6,807 nt of DNA from Gammaproteobacteria bacterium (lineage in GTDB: Bacteria > Pseudomonadota > Gammaproteobacteria > PS1 > Pseudothioglobaceae), in contig JAJRPY010000102.1 in the NCBI GenBank assembly GCA_024280535.1, positions 1 through 6,807 on the forward strand, written 5' to 3'. Made by a program: the position numbers and the translations under genes. The notes beneath the pieces were generated by a model that was not told the origin of the DNA, searched no databases, and saw only the letters and a program-made list of their open reading frames with translations. This document shows positions 1 to 6,040 of this stretch, piece by piece; within the stretch, counting starts at the first letter, position 1, and the number at the start of each line of letters is the position of its first letter.

Positions 1-332
1 AGTAGCGAGGCGTGAATATTAAGGCAGCCATGGTGGGGCATTTGTAGCACTTCAATCGGTAATATTTGCCCATAAGCTACTACAACCATTACTTCGGCAT
101 TAAGATTTTTTAGCGTATGCTGAACGTTGGTATCTTGTAAATTATCAGGCTGAAAAACCTTCAAACCTAAGGCTAATGCTTTTTTTTTAACAGGACAGGC
201 AGTGAGTACGCGGCCACGACCTTTGGGGCGATCAGGCTGGGTGTAAACGCCGACAATAGTATGCCCGGCTTGATTGAGCGCCTCAAGCACGCCTGTTGAA
301 AAATCAGGTGTACCTGCAAAAATAATTCTCAT
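1..332 (-). CDS. fmt: Methionyl-tRNA formyltransferase, N-terminal part (runs off the window)
   Basis: Transfers a formyl group from 10-formyl-tetrahydrofolate to Met-tRNA(fMet) in the cytoplasm, making the initiator tRNA for translation. The start [11 protein letters not shown], the segment [11 protein letters not shown] at about residues 32-42, and [10 protein letters not shown] followed by LNIHASL are hallmark Fmt sequences. Asn105 and His107 match the catalytic Asn/His pair of the family; the catalytic Asp near residue 144 lies beyond the window. About 110 of roughly 310 residues are present. The ATG at 332 is the natural family start. It lies one base after the argH stop codon and has no clear Shine-Dalgarno, so translation probably depends on ribosomes finishing argH. 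An uninterrupted run of nine A (minus strand, 180-188) encodes a Lys triplet in frame. Identification is secure; the pairing with argH instead of def is a local feature. Confidence 0.97.
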   Translation of the reverse strand, partial: MRIIFAGTPDFSTGVLEALNQAGHTIVGVYTQPDRPKGRGRVLTACPVKKKALALGLKVFQPDNLQDTNVQHTLKNLNAEVMVVVAYGQILPIEVLQMPHHGCLNIHASL

Positions 333-333
333 G

Positions 334-1715
334 TTAAGTTAGGTTGTTGCGAGCAGCATCAATAGCCCGCTTAACTTGATTAGGGCTAGTGGCACCAAGA
401 TGATTGCGCGCCGCAAGTGAACCTTCTAAAGACAATACTTCGAAAACATCCTTCTCAATATGAGCATCAAAACGTTGCAATTCTTCCAAACTCAGTTCGG
501 ATAAGTCTTTTTGGTGTTTGATGCCGTAAGAGACCGACTGACCTACAATTTCGTGCGCATCTCTAAAGGCTAAGCCTTTATTGACCAAATAATCGGCCAA
601 ATCTGTCGCAGTGGTATAACCTTTTTTGGTTGAATGGTACATGGTGTCGCGCTGCGTTTCAATCGTTGGCACCATGTCTGCGAATACACGCAAGCAAGCC
701 TTAAGCGTATCGACCGTGTCAAATAGTGGCTCCTTGTCTTCTTGATTGTCTTTGTTGTAGGCCAAAGGTTGTGATTTCATAATTGTTAGCATGGCAGTTA
801 GATTGCCATAAACGCGACCTGTTTGCCACGCACCAGTTCGGGCACGTCGGGATTCTTTTTTTGTGGCATAATTGATGAGCCAGTGCAAAAACTATCGGGC
901 AACTCAATAAAATGAAATTGCGCACTTGACCATAAAATTAATTCTTCTGAAAAGCGTGATAAATGCATCATAATCATGCTGGCTGCTGATAAAAATTCAA
1001 TGGCAAAATCTCGATCACTGACGCCATCAAGCGAATTTAAGCAAATACGGTCAAAGCCTAATAATTCAGCAGTACGCTGGCGATTAATTGGGTAAGTGGT
1101 GCCCGCTAAGGCGGCAGATCCTAGTGGCATTGAGTTCATACGTTTGCGACAATCTATTAAGCGTTCAGCGTCACGAGAAAACATTTCAAAATAGGCCATT
1201 AGATGATGGGCAAAACTCACTGGTTGAGCGGCTTGTAAGTGTGTAAAGCCAGGTAATATGGTGTTGGTTTCTGTGTCGGCCAAGTCGAGCAGTGCCAGCT
1301 GTAAGTGCTTAATATCAGTCAAGATGTGATCAACTTGATCGCGTAAATATAGGCGAATATCAGTGGCCACTTGGTCGTTACGAGAGCGTCCCGTGTGTAG
1401 TTTTTTGCCAGCATGGCCGATTAGTTGGGTTAGGCGCGATTCGATGTTCATATGCACATCTTCTAAGGCAACAGACCATTCAAAGTCATCAGCATTGATT
1501 TCGGCTAAGATTTGATCAAGACCCGTTAAAATTTGATTTTTTTCAGCCATGCTTAGTAGCCCCACTTCTTCTAGCATAGTGGCATGTGCCTTGGAGCCTT
1601 CAATATCATAAGGTGCCAGGATTTTGTCAAAAAACACCGAAGCGCCAAAGATTTTGACAAATTCATCAGTTGGCTGGCTAAAACGCCCGCCCCAAGATTG
1701 GTTAGTGGAAGTCAT
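334..1715 (-). pseudogene. argH: Argininosuccinate lyase, interrupted by a one-base frameshift
   Basis: ArgH splits argininosuccinate into arginine and fumarate, the last step of arginine synthesis; the enzyme is a cytoplasmic homotetramer. The first frame (1715 down to 798) encodes [21 protein letters not shown] (107-115), the catalytic Thr158-His159 in [10 protein letters not shown], and the lyase signature [11 protein letters not shown] (279-289) with catalytic Ser281. After Lys298 the frame turns into QVAFMAI and stops. The expected continuation [22 protein letters not shown] and the C-terminal [14 protein letters not shown] lie in the next frame, from 822 to the TAA at 336-334. Joining them gives 460 residues, close to the 457 of E. 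coli ArgH. One A is missing from what should be an AAAA tract. The ATG overlaps the upstream stop (ATGA) and has AGGG seven bases before it. As written, the protein lacks its C-terminal third and should be inactive. Recent mutation and sequencing error both remain possible. Confidence 0.93.
822..824 (-). other. Frameshift point in argH (one A missing)
   Basis: On the minus strand the gene reads GGC AAA CAG GTC; adding one A gives GGC AAA ACA GGT CGC, which encodes the conserved G-K-T-G-R of ArgH. The A at 822 is the last base of the Lys298 codon in the first frame and the first base of the Thr codon in the second. The remaining A run is only three long, and the local bases do not form a canonical -1 slippery heptamer, since re-pairing on the shifted codons would give mismatches. 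No other lesion is visible in the gene. Confidence 0.9.
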
Positions 1716-2116
1716 AAGATTGCCCTGATTTTTCTGGTTGCTTGCTCAATTAAGGTGTCGAGTTCGGTCCAATAAGTATCAATCAGGGTGATGCCAATTT
1801 TTTTGTTAAGCACCTCGCCTTCGCTATCAAGCAGCATCAGTGTTGGGTAAAAACTGGCATTGTAGGAAAAACTAAATTTAGAATGGTTGCTGATTTGATT
1901 TGAAAAATCAACTACACCTGTTAGGGAAGAATAAAAAATATGGCGCAAAATGATTTTGTCCTCGTATTCTTTTAATTCGCTCATAGGCACAATCACTTCG
2001 CGCTTGACCAGTTCGCAGTAGGGGCAGTCTGGTGCTGAAAACATCACTAAAATGGGGATTTGTTTGTGTTTTGCCGTTTTTCCATCGGCAAAAAAATCTT
2101 TTGCGTCTATTAACAT
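1712..2116 (-). CDS. Small cytoplasmic thioredoxin-fold protein with CPYC motif
   Basis: A 134-residue single-domain protein of thioredoxin fold. The segment [20 protein letters not shown] (22-41) has the strand-loop-helix pattern, with the redox pair Cys31 and Cys34. [13 protein letters not shown] (89-101) supplies the conserved cis-proline (Pro91) and the following strand and turn. It resembles the thioredoxin-like proteins that carry an insert between the CxxC helix and the cis-Pro strand, as in SoxW-type or thioredoxin_2 families; I cannot assign a named family. There is no signal peptide or membrane segment, and an in-frame TAA at -15 to -13 rules out an upstream extension encoding one, so it should act in the cytoplasm as a disulfide reductase or carrier. 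Its TGA overlaps the argH ATG by four bases, which implies translational coupling. No Shine-Dalgarno is seen before its own ATG. The partner is unknown. Confidence 0.87.
   Translation of the reverse strand: MLIDAKDFFADGKTAKHKQIPILVMFSAPDCPYCELVKREVIVPMSELKEYEDKIILRHIFYSSLTGVVDFSNQISNHSKFSFSYNASFYPTLMLLDSEGEVLNKKIGITLIDTYWTELDTLIEQATRKIRAIL
2069..2093. repeat. Perfect 8-bp inverted repeat upstream of hemC, inside the thioredoxin-like gene
   Basis: TTTTGCCG at 2069-2076 and CGGCAAAA at 2086-2093 are exact inverted copies around a 9-base centre. The repeat covers codons about 8-16 of the thioredoxin-like gene and sits 61-85 bp before the hemC ATG. In RNA from either strand it could form an eight-pair hairpin with a GCCG core. 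It is not followed by a T run on either strand, so it does not look like a Rho-independent terminator. It could be an operator, an RNA element near the start of the thioredoxin-like message, or chance. Confidence 0.45.
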
Positions 2117-2153
2117 CAGTAAAATAGTTTAATCTCTAAAATCAGTATTATAT
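2117..2153. promoter_or_regulatory. 37-bp divergent spacer between the thioredoxin-like gene and hemC
   Basis: This is the only non-coding DNA between two divergent start codons, so both promoters must overlap here or reach into the coding regions. On the plus strand TAAAAT at 2137-2142 is the best -10 candidate for hemC. It would give a leader of only about 4-6 bases, and no good -35 lies at the right spacing (TTAACA at 2110-2115 is 21 bp away). There is no Shine-Dalgarno before hemC. Confidence 0.4.
2147..2152 (-). promoter_or_regulatory. Candidate -10 box for the thioredoxin-like/argH/fmt operon
   Basis: The minus strand reads a perfect TATAAT here, 30 bases before the ATG at 2116. The 17-bp-spaced -35 position lies within the first codons of hemC and matches the consensus poorly (TGGCGA). 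Transcription would start near 2140, giving a leader of about 24 bases. The box is exact, but AT-rich DNA produces such matches by chance. Confidence 0.4.
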
Positions 2154-3068
2154 ATGAAAACGCTCAAAATCGCCACCCGCAAAAGCCCACTCGCACTATG
2201 GCAGGCTCAGCACGTGCAATCCAGACTGGCACAGTTGCACCCTGATTTAACCATTGAATTGGTCAAAATGACCACCAAGGGCGATCAGATTTTAAATTCA
2301 CCCTTGTCAAAAATTGGTGGCAAAGGCTTATTTATTAAAGAATTGGAAATGGGCATGAAGCAAGGTGTGGCAGATATTGCCGTTCATTCGATGAAAGATG
2401 TGCCTTATGCGATGCCAGCAGGGTTTGAATTGGGAGCTATTTTGGCGCGAGAAAATCCGTTTGACGCCTTTGTGTCTAATCAATATGAGACGATTGACGC
2501 GTTGCCACAAGGGGCTAAAGTGGGCACTTGTTCAATGCGAAGAATTGTGCAGTTAAGCGCTAAACGCCCTGATTTAAAGATTGTAGATTTGCGAGGTAAT
2601 GTTAATACAAGGCTTAAAAAACTGGATGACGGAGAGTTTGATGCCATTATTCTGGCATGTGCAGGTTTAATTCGTTTGAAGTTTGCAAATCGTATTACGC
2701 AAGAAATTCTGCCAATTGAGTCTTTGCCTGCGGTTGGACAGGGCGCTGTGGGTATTGAAATTCGTCAAGATGACACAGAAATTCTTGAGATAATTAAGCC
2801 ATTGATTGACCAACAATCCACTGATCGAGTGACTTGTGAGCGGGCAATGAATGCGCGTTTAGAGGGTGGCTGTTCGGTGCCTATTGCGGGTTATTCGACC
2901 ATTGCGGGCAATAAAATTACCTTAACGGGCTTGGTGGGCAAGGTCAGTACGGGCGTTATTTTAAAATACCAGCTAACGGGGGCTGTGAGTGAGGGGCAAT
3001 TAGTCGGTGAGGCAGTGGCAGATAAGTTAATTGAAATGGGTGCCAAAGAGATATTAAAAGAAGGGTAA
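2154..3068 (+). CDS. hemC: Porphobilinogen deaminase (hydroxymethylbilane synthase)
   Basis: Joins four porphobilinogens head to tail into the linear tetrapyrrole hydroxymethylbilane, in the cytoplasmic path to uroporphyrinogen III, heme and siroheme. The 304-residue protein begins KIATRKSPLALWQAQ, the classic HemC start. It carries GLFIKELE near 58-65, HSMKDVP at 78-84 with catalytic Asp82, CSMRRIVQL with the paired arginines that bind the acidic side chains, and EGGCSVPIAGY, where Cys240 anchors the dipyrromethane cofactor. Length matches the family (313 in E. coli). No other in-frame start is available upstream before a stop. It lacks a Shine-Dalgarno and may be leaderless or nearly so. 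In many gammaproteobacteria hemD follows directly, but here the next gene is unrelated to HemD, so uroporphyrinogen-III synthase must be encoded elsewhere. All key residues are intact. Confidence 0.98.
   Translation: MKTLKIATRKSPLALWQAQHVQSRLAQLHPDLTIELVKMTTKGDQILNSPLSKIGGKGLFIKELEMGMKQGVADIAVHSMKDVPYAMPAGFELGAILARENPFDAFVSNQYETIDALPQGAKVGTCSMRRIVQLSAKRPDLKIVDLRGNVNTRLKKLDDGEFDAIILACAGLIRLKFANRITQEILPIESLPAVGQGAVGIEIRQDDTEILEIIKPLIDQQSTDRVTCERAMNARLEGGCSVPIAGYSTIAGNKITLTGLVGKVSTGVILKYQLTGAVSEGQLVGEAVADKLIEMGAKEILKEG
3061..3065 (+). promoter_or_regulatory. Shine-Dalgarno that sets the start of the unknown membrane gene
   Basis: AAGGG overlaps the end of hemC and lies 5-6 bases before the ATG at 3071. 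This spacing favours that start over the second in-frame ATG at 3080 and indicates translation directly after hemC. Confidence 0.65.
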
Positions 3069-3070
3069 TT

Positions 3071-3742
3071 ATGTTGAAAATGATTGAAAATGGTTTTTTT
3101 ATTATAGTGCAAAAATTAGGGTTTTTGGTGGCATTGATGTCGCTGGTACTGATTGTATTTTTGAGCATATTTGCGTATGAGAAAATCAATAGTCAAGCTA
3201 TGGATCTTATTAACAAGCCGGTAATTAAGTTGGCTGATTATCAAAATCCAATTAGTTTAAAGAGCAACATTGAATTGCCTAATGCCGAGTTTAAGGCTCA
3301 ATCAGCGGTGAGTAAAGCGTTTGATGAGCAAATTGATTTGATTATGGCTATTTTTCAAACATTGCCTGAAAGTGTGGTAAGTCAAACCGATTTGCAAGTT
3401 AATATCAAGGTAATGATTAAGATTAAAGCCAATGCTTATCCGCCAAAACTCAAGCTGTATTATGTCCAATCTTTGGCAAAACTGGCGCGACAATTGGTGA
3501 ATGTTGGTGGCAATCAGATTAATATTAATGAATTTTTACAATGGCATGATCAGGCATTTGCCTACCAAATTAATCAGCAAACTCAGCAAAATTTAATGAA
3601 AATTGGCTCGGTTAAATCCGATCAGCTAACGGGTATGATTGCCTTGGCTGTGGCAATGGCAACGTTTGGATTTTTTATTATGTGCGTGATGGCGTTAGTG
3701 ATGTTACGGATTGAGAAAAATACGAGGCGGTCATCATATTAA
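3071..3742 (+). CDS. Unrecognised protein with one membrane segment at each end
   Basis: I do not recognise this 223-residue protein. A hydrophobic segment at about 17-34 follows a short N-terminus, and a second at about 188-212 precedes a basic tail with RIEKNTRR. Between them lie about 150 mostly polar residues with helical stretches, among them FDEQIDLIMAIFQTLPESVV, a Lys-rich strand-like part (113-131), and an N/Q-rich part (146-175). The likely topology has both ends in the cytoplasm and the middle in the periplasm, an arrangement like chain-length regulators (Wzz type), but no Wzz signature is visible. It starts two bases after hemC behind a good Shine-Dalgarno, so the two are co-transcribed. 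It is not HemD, which is soluble and larger. It does not look like HemX either, which lacks a C-terminal membrane segment. Coding status is supported by length, spacing and the coherent protein pattern; function is unknown. Confidence 0.82.
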   Translation: MLKMIENGFFIIVQKLGFLVALMSLVLIVFLSIFAYEKINSQAMDLINKPVIKLADYQNPISLKSNIELPNAEFKAQSAVSKAFDEQIDLIMAIFQTLPESVVSQTDLQVNIKVMIKIKANAYPPKLKLYYVQSLAKLARQLVNVGGNQININEFLQWHDQAFAYQINQQTQQNLMKIGSVKSDQLTGMIALAVAMATFGFFIMCVMALVMLRIEKNTRRSSY

Positions 3743-3758
3743 CCCAGTTAAGTGACGA
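3743..3758. other. 16-bp gap between convergent gene ends
   Basis: The TAA of the unknown membrane gene and the TAG of ftsY face each other across 16 bases. The best fold, AGT-GACG-ACT, has only a three-pair stem and no T run. No intrinsic terminator is visible, so transcripts may run into each other or end by Rho. Confidence 0.7.
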
Positions 3759-4703
3759 CTAATGAAACAAGGCATCCACAAATTCACTGGCTTTAAAAGG
3801 CTTTAGATCATCAATGGCCTCTCCTACGCCGATAAAGCGAATGGGCAATTTTAATTCATCAGAAATGGCAAATAGCACGCCTCCTTTGGCAGTGCCATCA
3901 AGTTTGCTAACGCTCAATCCAGTCAGTCCAATATGTTTGTTGAATGCTTGGGCTTGATTAATGGCATTTTGTCCAGCACCGCCATCAATGACCAGCATTA
4001 CCTCGTGCGGGGCAGCGTCGTTTTGTTTGGAGAGGACGCGTTTAATTTTTTCTAATTCCTGCATTAAATTGCCTTGTGTGTGCAACCTGCCGGCAGTATC
4101 GGCAATCAGAATATCAATATTTTTAGCCTGTGCCGATTGATAGGCATCAAAAATAACCGAGGCAGAATCTGCACCCGTATCTTGTGCTATTACGGGGATG
4201 TTGTTGCGTTCGCCCCAAACTTTAAGCTGATCAACTGCCGCTGCTCTAAAGGTGTCACCTGCTGCTAACATAACAGATTTGCCCTCATCTTGAAAGCGCT
4301 TGGCGAGTTTGCCGATGGTGGTGGTTTTTCCAGCGCCATTAACGCCAACCACTAATATTACAAAAGTTTGTGCATTATCGGTGTTAAGTTGGTTGTTTTC
4401 AATCAGTAGTTTGCCCAGCTCGTCTTTTAAAAATTGATACAAACTTTCCGCTTCTTTGAGGGTTTTTCGAGAGGCGTTTTTACGCACAGATTCTAGTAAT
4501 TTATCAGTGGTGTTAATACCAACATCCGCAGCAATGAGCAGGGTTTCTAATGCTTCTAATAAATCTTCATCAATGGTTTTTTTGCCCAATAGCAATGCGG
4601 ACAAGCCAGCGCCTAATTGCTGCCTAGATTTGCTTAGGCGTTGTTTTAAGGAAACTGGCTTTTGGATTGGATTGGATTTATTTTTTTTGAAAAAATTAAA
4701 CAT
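3759..4703 (-). CDS. ftsY: Signal recognition particle receptor FtsY
   Basis: The membrane-associated SRP GTPase that receives ribosome-nascent chain complexes from Ffh and hands them to the translocon. The 314-residue protein has a short basic N-terminus (MFNFFKKNKS), an N domain (about 18-100) and a G domain with GVNGAGKTTTIGK (120-132), DTFRAAAVDQLK (150-161), DTAGR (202-206), SKLDGTAKGG (266-275) and GVGE (292-295), ending FKASEFVDALF. It lacks the long acidic A domain of E. coli FtsY (497 residues), as in many compact proteobacterial versions; the basic amphipathic start may serve membrane binding. The usual T in the (D)xxTGQNA loop is Ala here (GGAGQNA, 241-247). Codons 9-15 contain a five-base tandem repeat, next to a run of eight A. 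It starts 14 bp from the divergent peptidase gene. Nothing follows it in its own direction, so ftsE and ftsX, often downstream of ftsY, are not here. Confidence 0.98.
   Translation of the reverse strand: MFNFFKKNKSNPIQKPVSLKQRLSKSRQQLGAGLSALLLGKKTIDEDLLEALETLLIAADVGINTTDKLLESVRKNASRKTLKEAESLYQFLKDELGKLLIENNQLNTDNAQTFVILVVGVNGAGKTTTIGKLAKRFQDEGKSVMLAAGDTFRAAAVDQLKVWGERNNIPVIAQDTGADSASVIFDAYQSAQAKNIDILIADTAGRLHTQGNLMQELEKIKRVLSKQNDAAPHEVMLVIDGGAGQNAINQAQAFNKHIGLTGLSVSKLDGTAKGGVLFAISDELKLPIRFIGVGEAIDDLKPFKASEFVDALFH
4662..4678. repeat. Pentanucleotide tandem repeat in the ftsY N-terminus
   Basis: TTGGA is repeated three times in a row and followed by TT (plus-strand reading). On the coding strand this gives TCCAA repeats for about codons 9-14. 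The unit is not a multiple of three, so gain or loss of one copy would shift frame. A run of eight A on the coding strand (4681-4688) lies a few bases away. With only three copies, instability is likely low. Confidence 0.75.
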
Positions 4704-4704
4704 T

Positions 4705-4710
4705 TATAAT
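4705..4710 (+). promoter_or_regulatory. Candidate -10 box giving a leaderless M16 peptidase transcript
   Basis: A perfect TATAAT ends seven bases before the A of the ATG at 4718. Transcription would therefore begin at or within a base of the start codon. The -35 position is only a T run (4682-4687); the better match TTGAAA (4687-4692) is too close at 12 bp. The absence of any Shine-Dalgarno before the ATG fits a leaderless message. Confidence 0.45.
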
Positions 4711-4717
4711 ATCAACA

Positions 4718-6040
4718 ATGAAAAATTTTATTTTACTAGTCTTTGCTGTCTTTTTTAGTGCTTTTGTTAATGCAAGTGTACTGGAAAAGCATAATATTAC
4801 CCAAGCAAGTTTGAGTAATGGGTTAAAAATTATCATCAAAATCGATAAACGCGCACCTGTTTTTATCTCTCAACTTTGGTATCAGGTCGGTGCCAGCGAT
4901 GAATCTCGCCCTAATACTGGCATCTCGCATATGCTGGAACATATGATGTTTAAAGGCACCAAAAGATACAAAGCTGGCGAGTTTTCAAAAATTATTGCCC
5001 GTAATGGCGGCAATGATAACGCCTTCACCTCGCAAGATTACACTGCTTATTATCAAAAAATGCACCAATCAAAATTGGCACTTGCTATCAAAATGGAAGC
5101 AGATAGAATGCGCCATTTACAATTGCCTAATGATGAATTTAAAACAGAAAGGCAGGTGGTGATTGAGGAGCGTCGGTTGCGTATAGAAGACAAGCCGAAT
5201 GCCAAGGTATATGAGCAGTTAAAACTCATTTCTTTTGATAAAAATGGCGCTTATCACGCGCCAGTTATTGGTTTTCAGGCCGATTTAGAGGCATATAAAT
5301 TGCAAGATTTGCGCGCTTGGTATGAACAATATTATGCCCCTAATAATGCCACGTTAGTGGTGGTGGGCGATGTGGATGCTGACAAGGTTATTGCACTGGC
5401 ACAGCAATATTTTGGTGATTATAAACGCAATCCAAATATTCATAACATGGATCATTCTTCCATTGCCCAAACTGGCAATACTCGTGTGTTAAAACTAAAG
5501 GTAAAATTGCCTTTTTACGCAGTATCTTTTTCTGTGCCTAGCCTCAAAACTGCAAAAAATAAGCCTCAAGCCTATGCTTTAGATATGTTGACACTCATAT
5601 TAGACAATGGCCTGTCTAAGACCTTGGTGAGAGAGCAACAAATCGCCTCAAGTATCAGCGTTGGGTATCAGTTTTACGATAAATATAATACTTTGTTTAC
5701 CCTGAGTTTTATCCCTGCCAAAGGGGTGAGCAATGCGACAGTTTTATCGGCAATTAAAGATAAAATTGCCCAGTTGATTAAAAATCCTAGTAGTATTAAA
5801 GAAGAATTAGCCCGCACTAAAACCCAGCTTGAGGCCGAATTTGTGTTTCAGCAAGATCACATATCCACACAAGCTTATTATTTGGGCATGCTGTCAACCA
5901 TTGGACTGAGTGTTGAAACCTTGTTTACTTATGTGGATAAAATGCACACTGTTAGTGCCGAGGAGGTTGCTCAAGTAGCCAAGCAATATTTGAATTTTGT
6001 TAATGCCAATTCTGTTACGCTTATTCCACAAGGAAATTAA
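4718..6040 (+). CDS. Secreted M16 zinc metallopeptidase, catalytic subunit
   Basis: A pitrilysin/processing-peptidase-like (M16B) protease of 440 residues, expected in the periplasm. MKNFILLVFAVFFSAFVNA is a clear signal peptide with a cleavage site after Ala19. The zinc site HMLEH (71-75) has the inverted HxxEH motif, with the distal zinc-binding Glu in VVIEERR (Glu150 or Glu151, 74-75 residues on). FTSQDYTAYYQ and YYAPNNATLVVVGDVD are typical of the first M16 domain. The second domain shows LVREQQIASS followed by VGY, with Arg305 and Tyr317 as the likely substrate-binding Arg/Tyr pair. Length fits a single M16B subunit with two domains. The next gene abuts it and encodes a related protein without the zinc motif, so the two probably form a heterodimer, as known for paired M16B proteins. 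The ftsY-divergent position is shared with Pseudomonas. Substrates are unknown; small peptides or unfolded secreted proteins are plausible. Confidence 0.95.
   Translation: MKNFILLVFAVFFSAFVNASVLEKHNITQASLSNGLKIIIKIDKRAPVFISQLWYQVGASDESRPNTGISHMLEHMMFKGTKRYKAGEFSKIIARNGGNDNAFTSQDYTAYYQKMHQSKLALAIKMEADRMRHLQLPNDEFKTERQVVIEERRLRIEDKPNAKVYEQLKLISFDKNGAYHAPVIGFQADLEAYKLQDLRAWYEQYYAPNNATLVVVGDVDADKVIALAQQYFGDYKRNPNIHNMDHSSIAQTGNTRVLKLKVKLPFYAVSFSVPSLKTAKNKPQAYALDMLTLILDNGLSKTLVREQQIASSISVGYQFYDKYNTLFTLSFIPAKGVSNATVLSAIKDKIAQLIKNPSSIKEELARTKTQLEAEFVFQQDHISTQAYYLGMLSTIGLSVETLFTYVDKMHTVSAEEVAQVAKQYLNFVNANSVTLIPQGN
4725..4752 (-). promoter_or_regulatory. Candidate ftsY promoter inside the peptidase signal-peptide codons
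   Basis: On the minus strand AAGACA (4752-4747) and TAAAAT (4730-4725) are 16 bp apart, a fair sigma-70-like pair. Transcription would start near 4717, about 14 bases before the ftsY ATG. With only 14 bp between the divergent starts, the ftsY promoter must lie in the neighbouring gene. The match is modest for AT-rich DNA. Confidence 0.35.
6030..6034 (+). promoter_or_regulatory. Shine-Dalgarno of the second M16 gene
   Basis: AAGGA lies six bases before the ATG at 6041, within the last codons of the first peptidase gene. It supports that start and translation of both peptidases from one message. Confidence 0.7.

Noticed and set aside
815..830. Programmed -1 ribosomal frameshift or transcriptional slippage producing full-length ArgH
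   Set aside because: The codons around the shift (GGC AAA CAG) do not form an X-XXY-YYZ slippery heptamer, the A run is only three long, and ArgH is not known to be made this way.
719..925. Open frame of 68 codons on the minus strand across the argH break
   Set aside because: It is the third frame through argH; its protein has no recognisable pattern, and the other two frames account for the conserved protein.
1584..1775. Plus-strand open frame opposite the argH/thioredoxin-like junction
   Set aside because: Antisense shadow of two well-supported genes, with no Shine-Dalgarno or family resemblance.
2891..3189. Minus-strand open frames opposite the end of hemC and the start of the unknown gene
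   Set aside because: They lie antisense to hemC and to the membrane segment of the next gene; hydrophobic-looking stretches arise from the complementary codons.
3745..3765. Possible bidirectional terminator between the convergent genes
   Set aside because: The best stem is three base pairs with a mismatch beyond it and no T tract on either side.
4074..4268. Plus-strand open frame opposite ftsY with several Cys
   Set aside because: Shadow of the FtsY G domain; the Cys pattern is scattered, with no zinc-finger spacing.
4456..4758. Plus-strand open frame of 100 codons spanning the ftsY start and the peptidase start
   Set aside because: It runs antisense to ftsY and then in the wrong frame of the peptidase signal peptide; neither part resembles a protein family.
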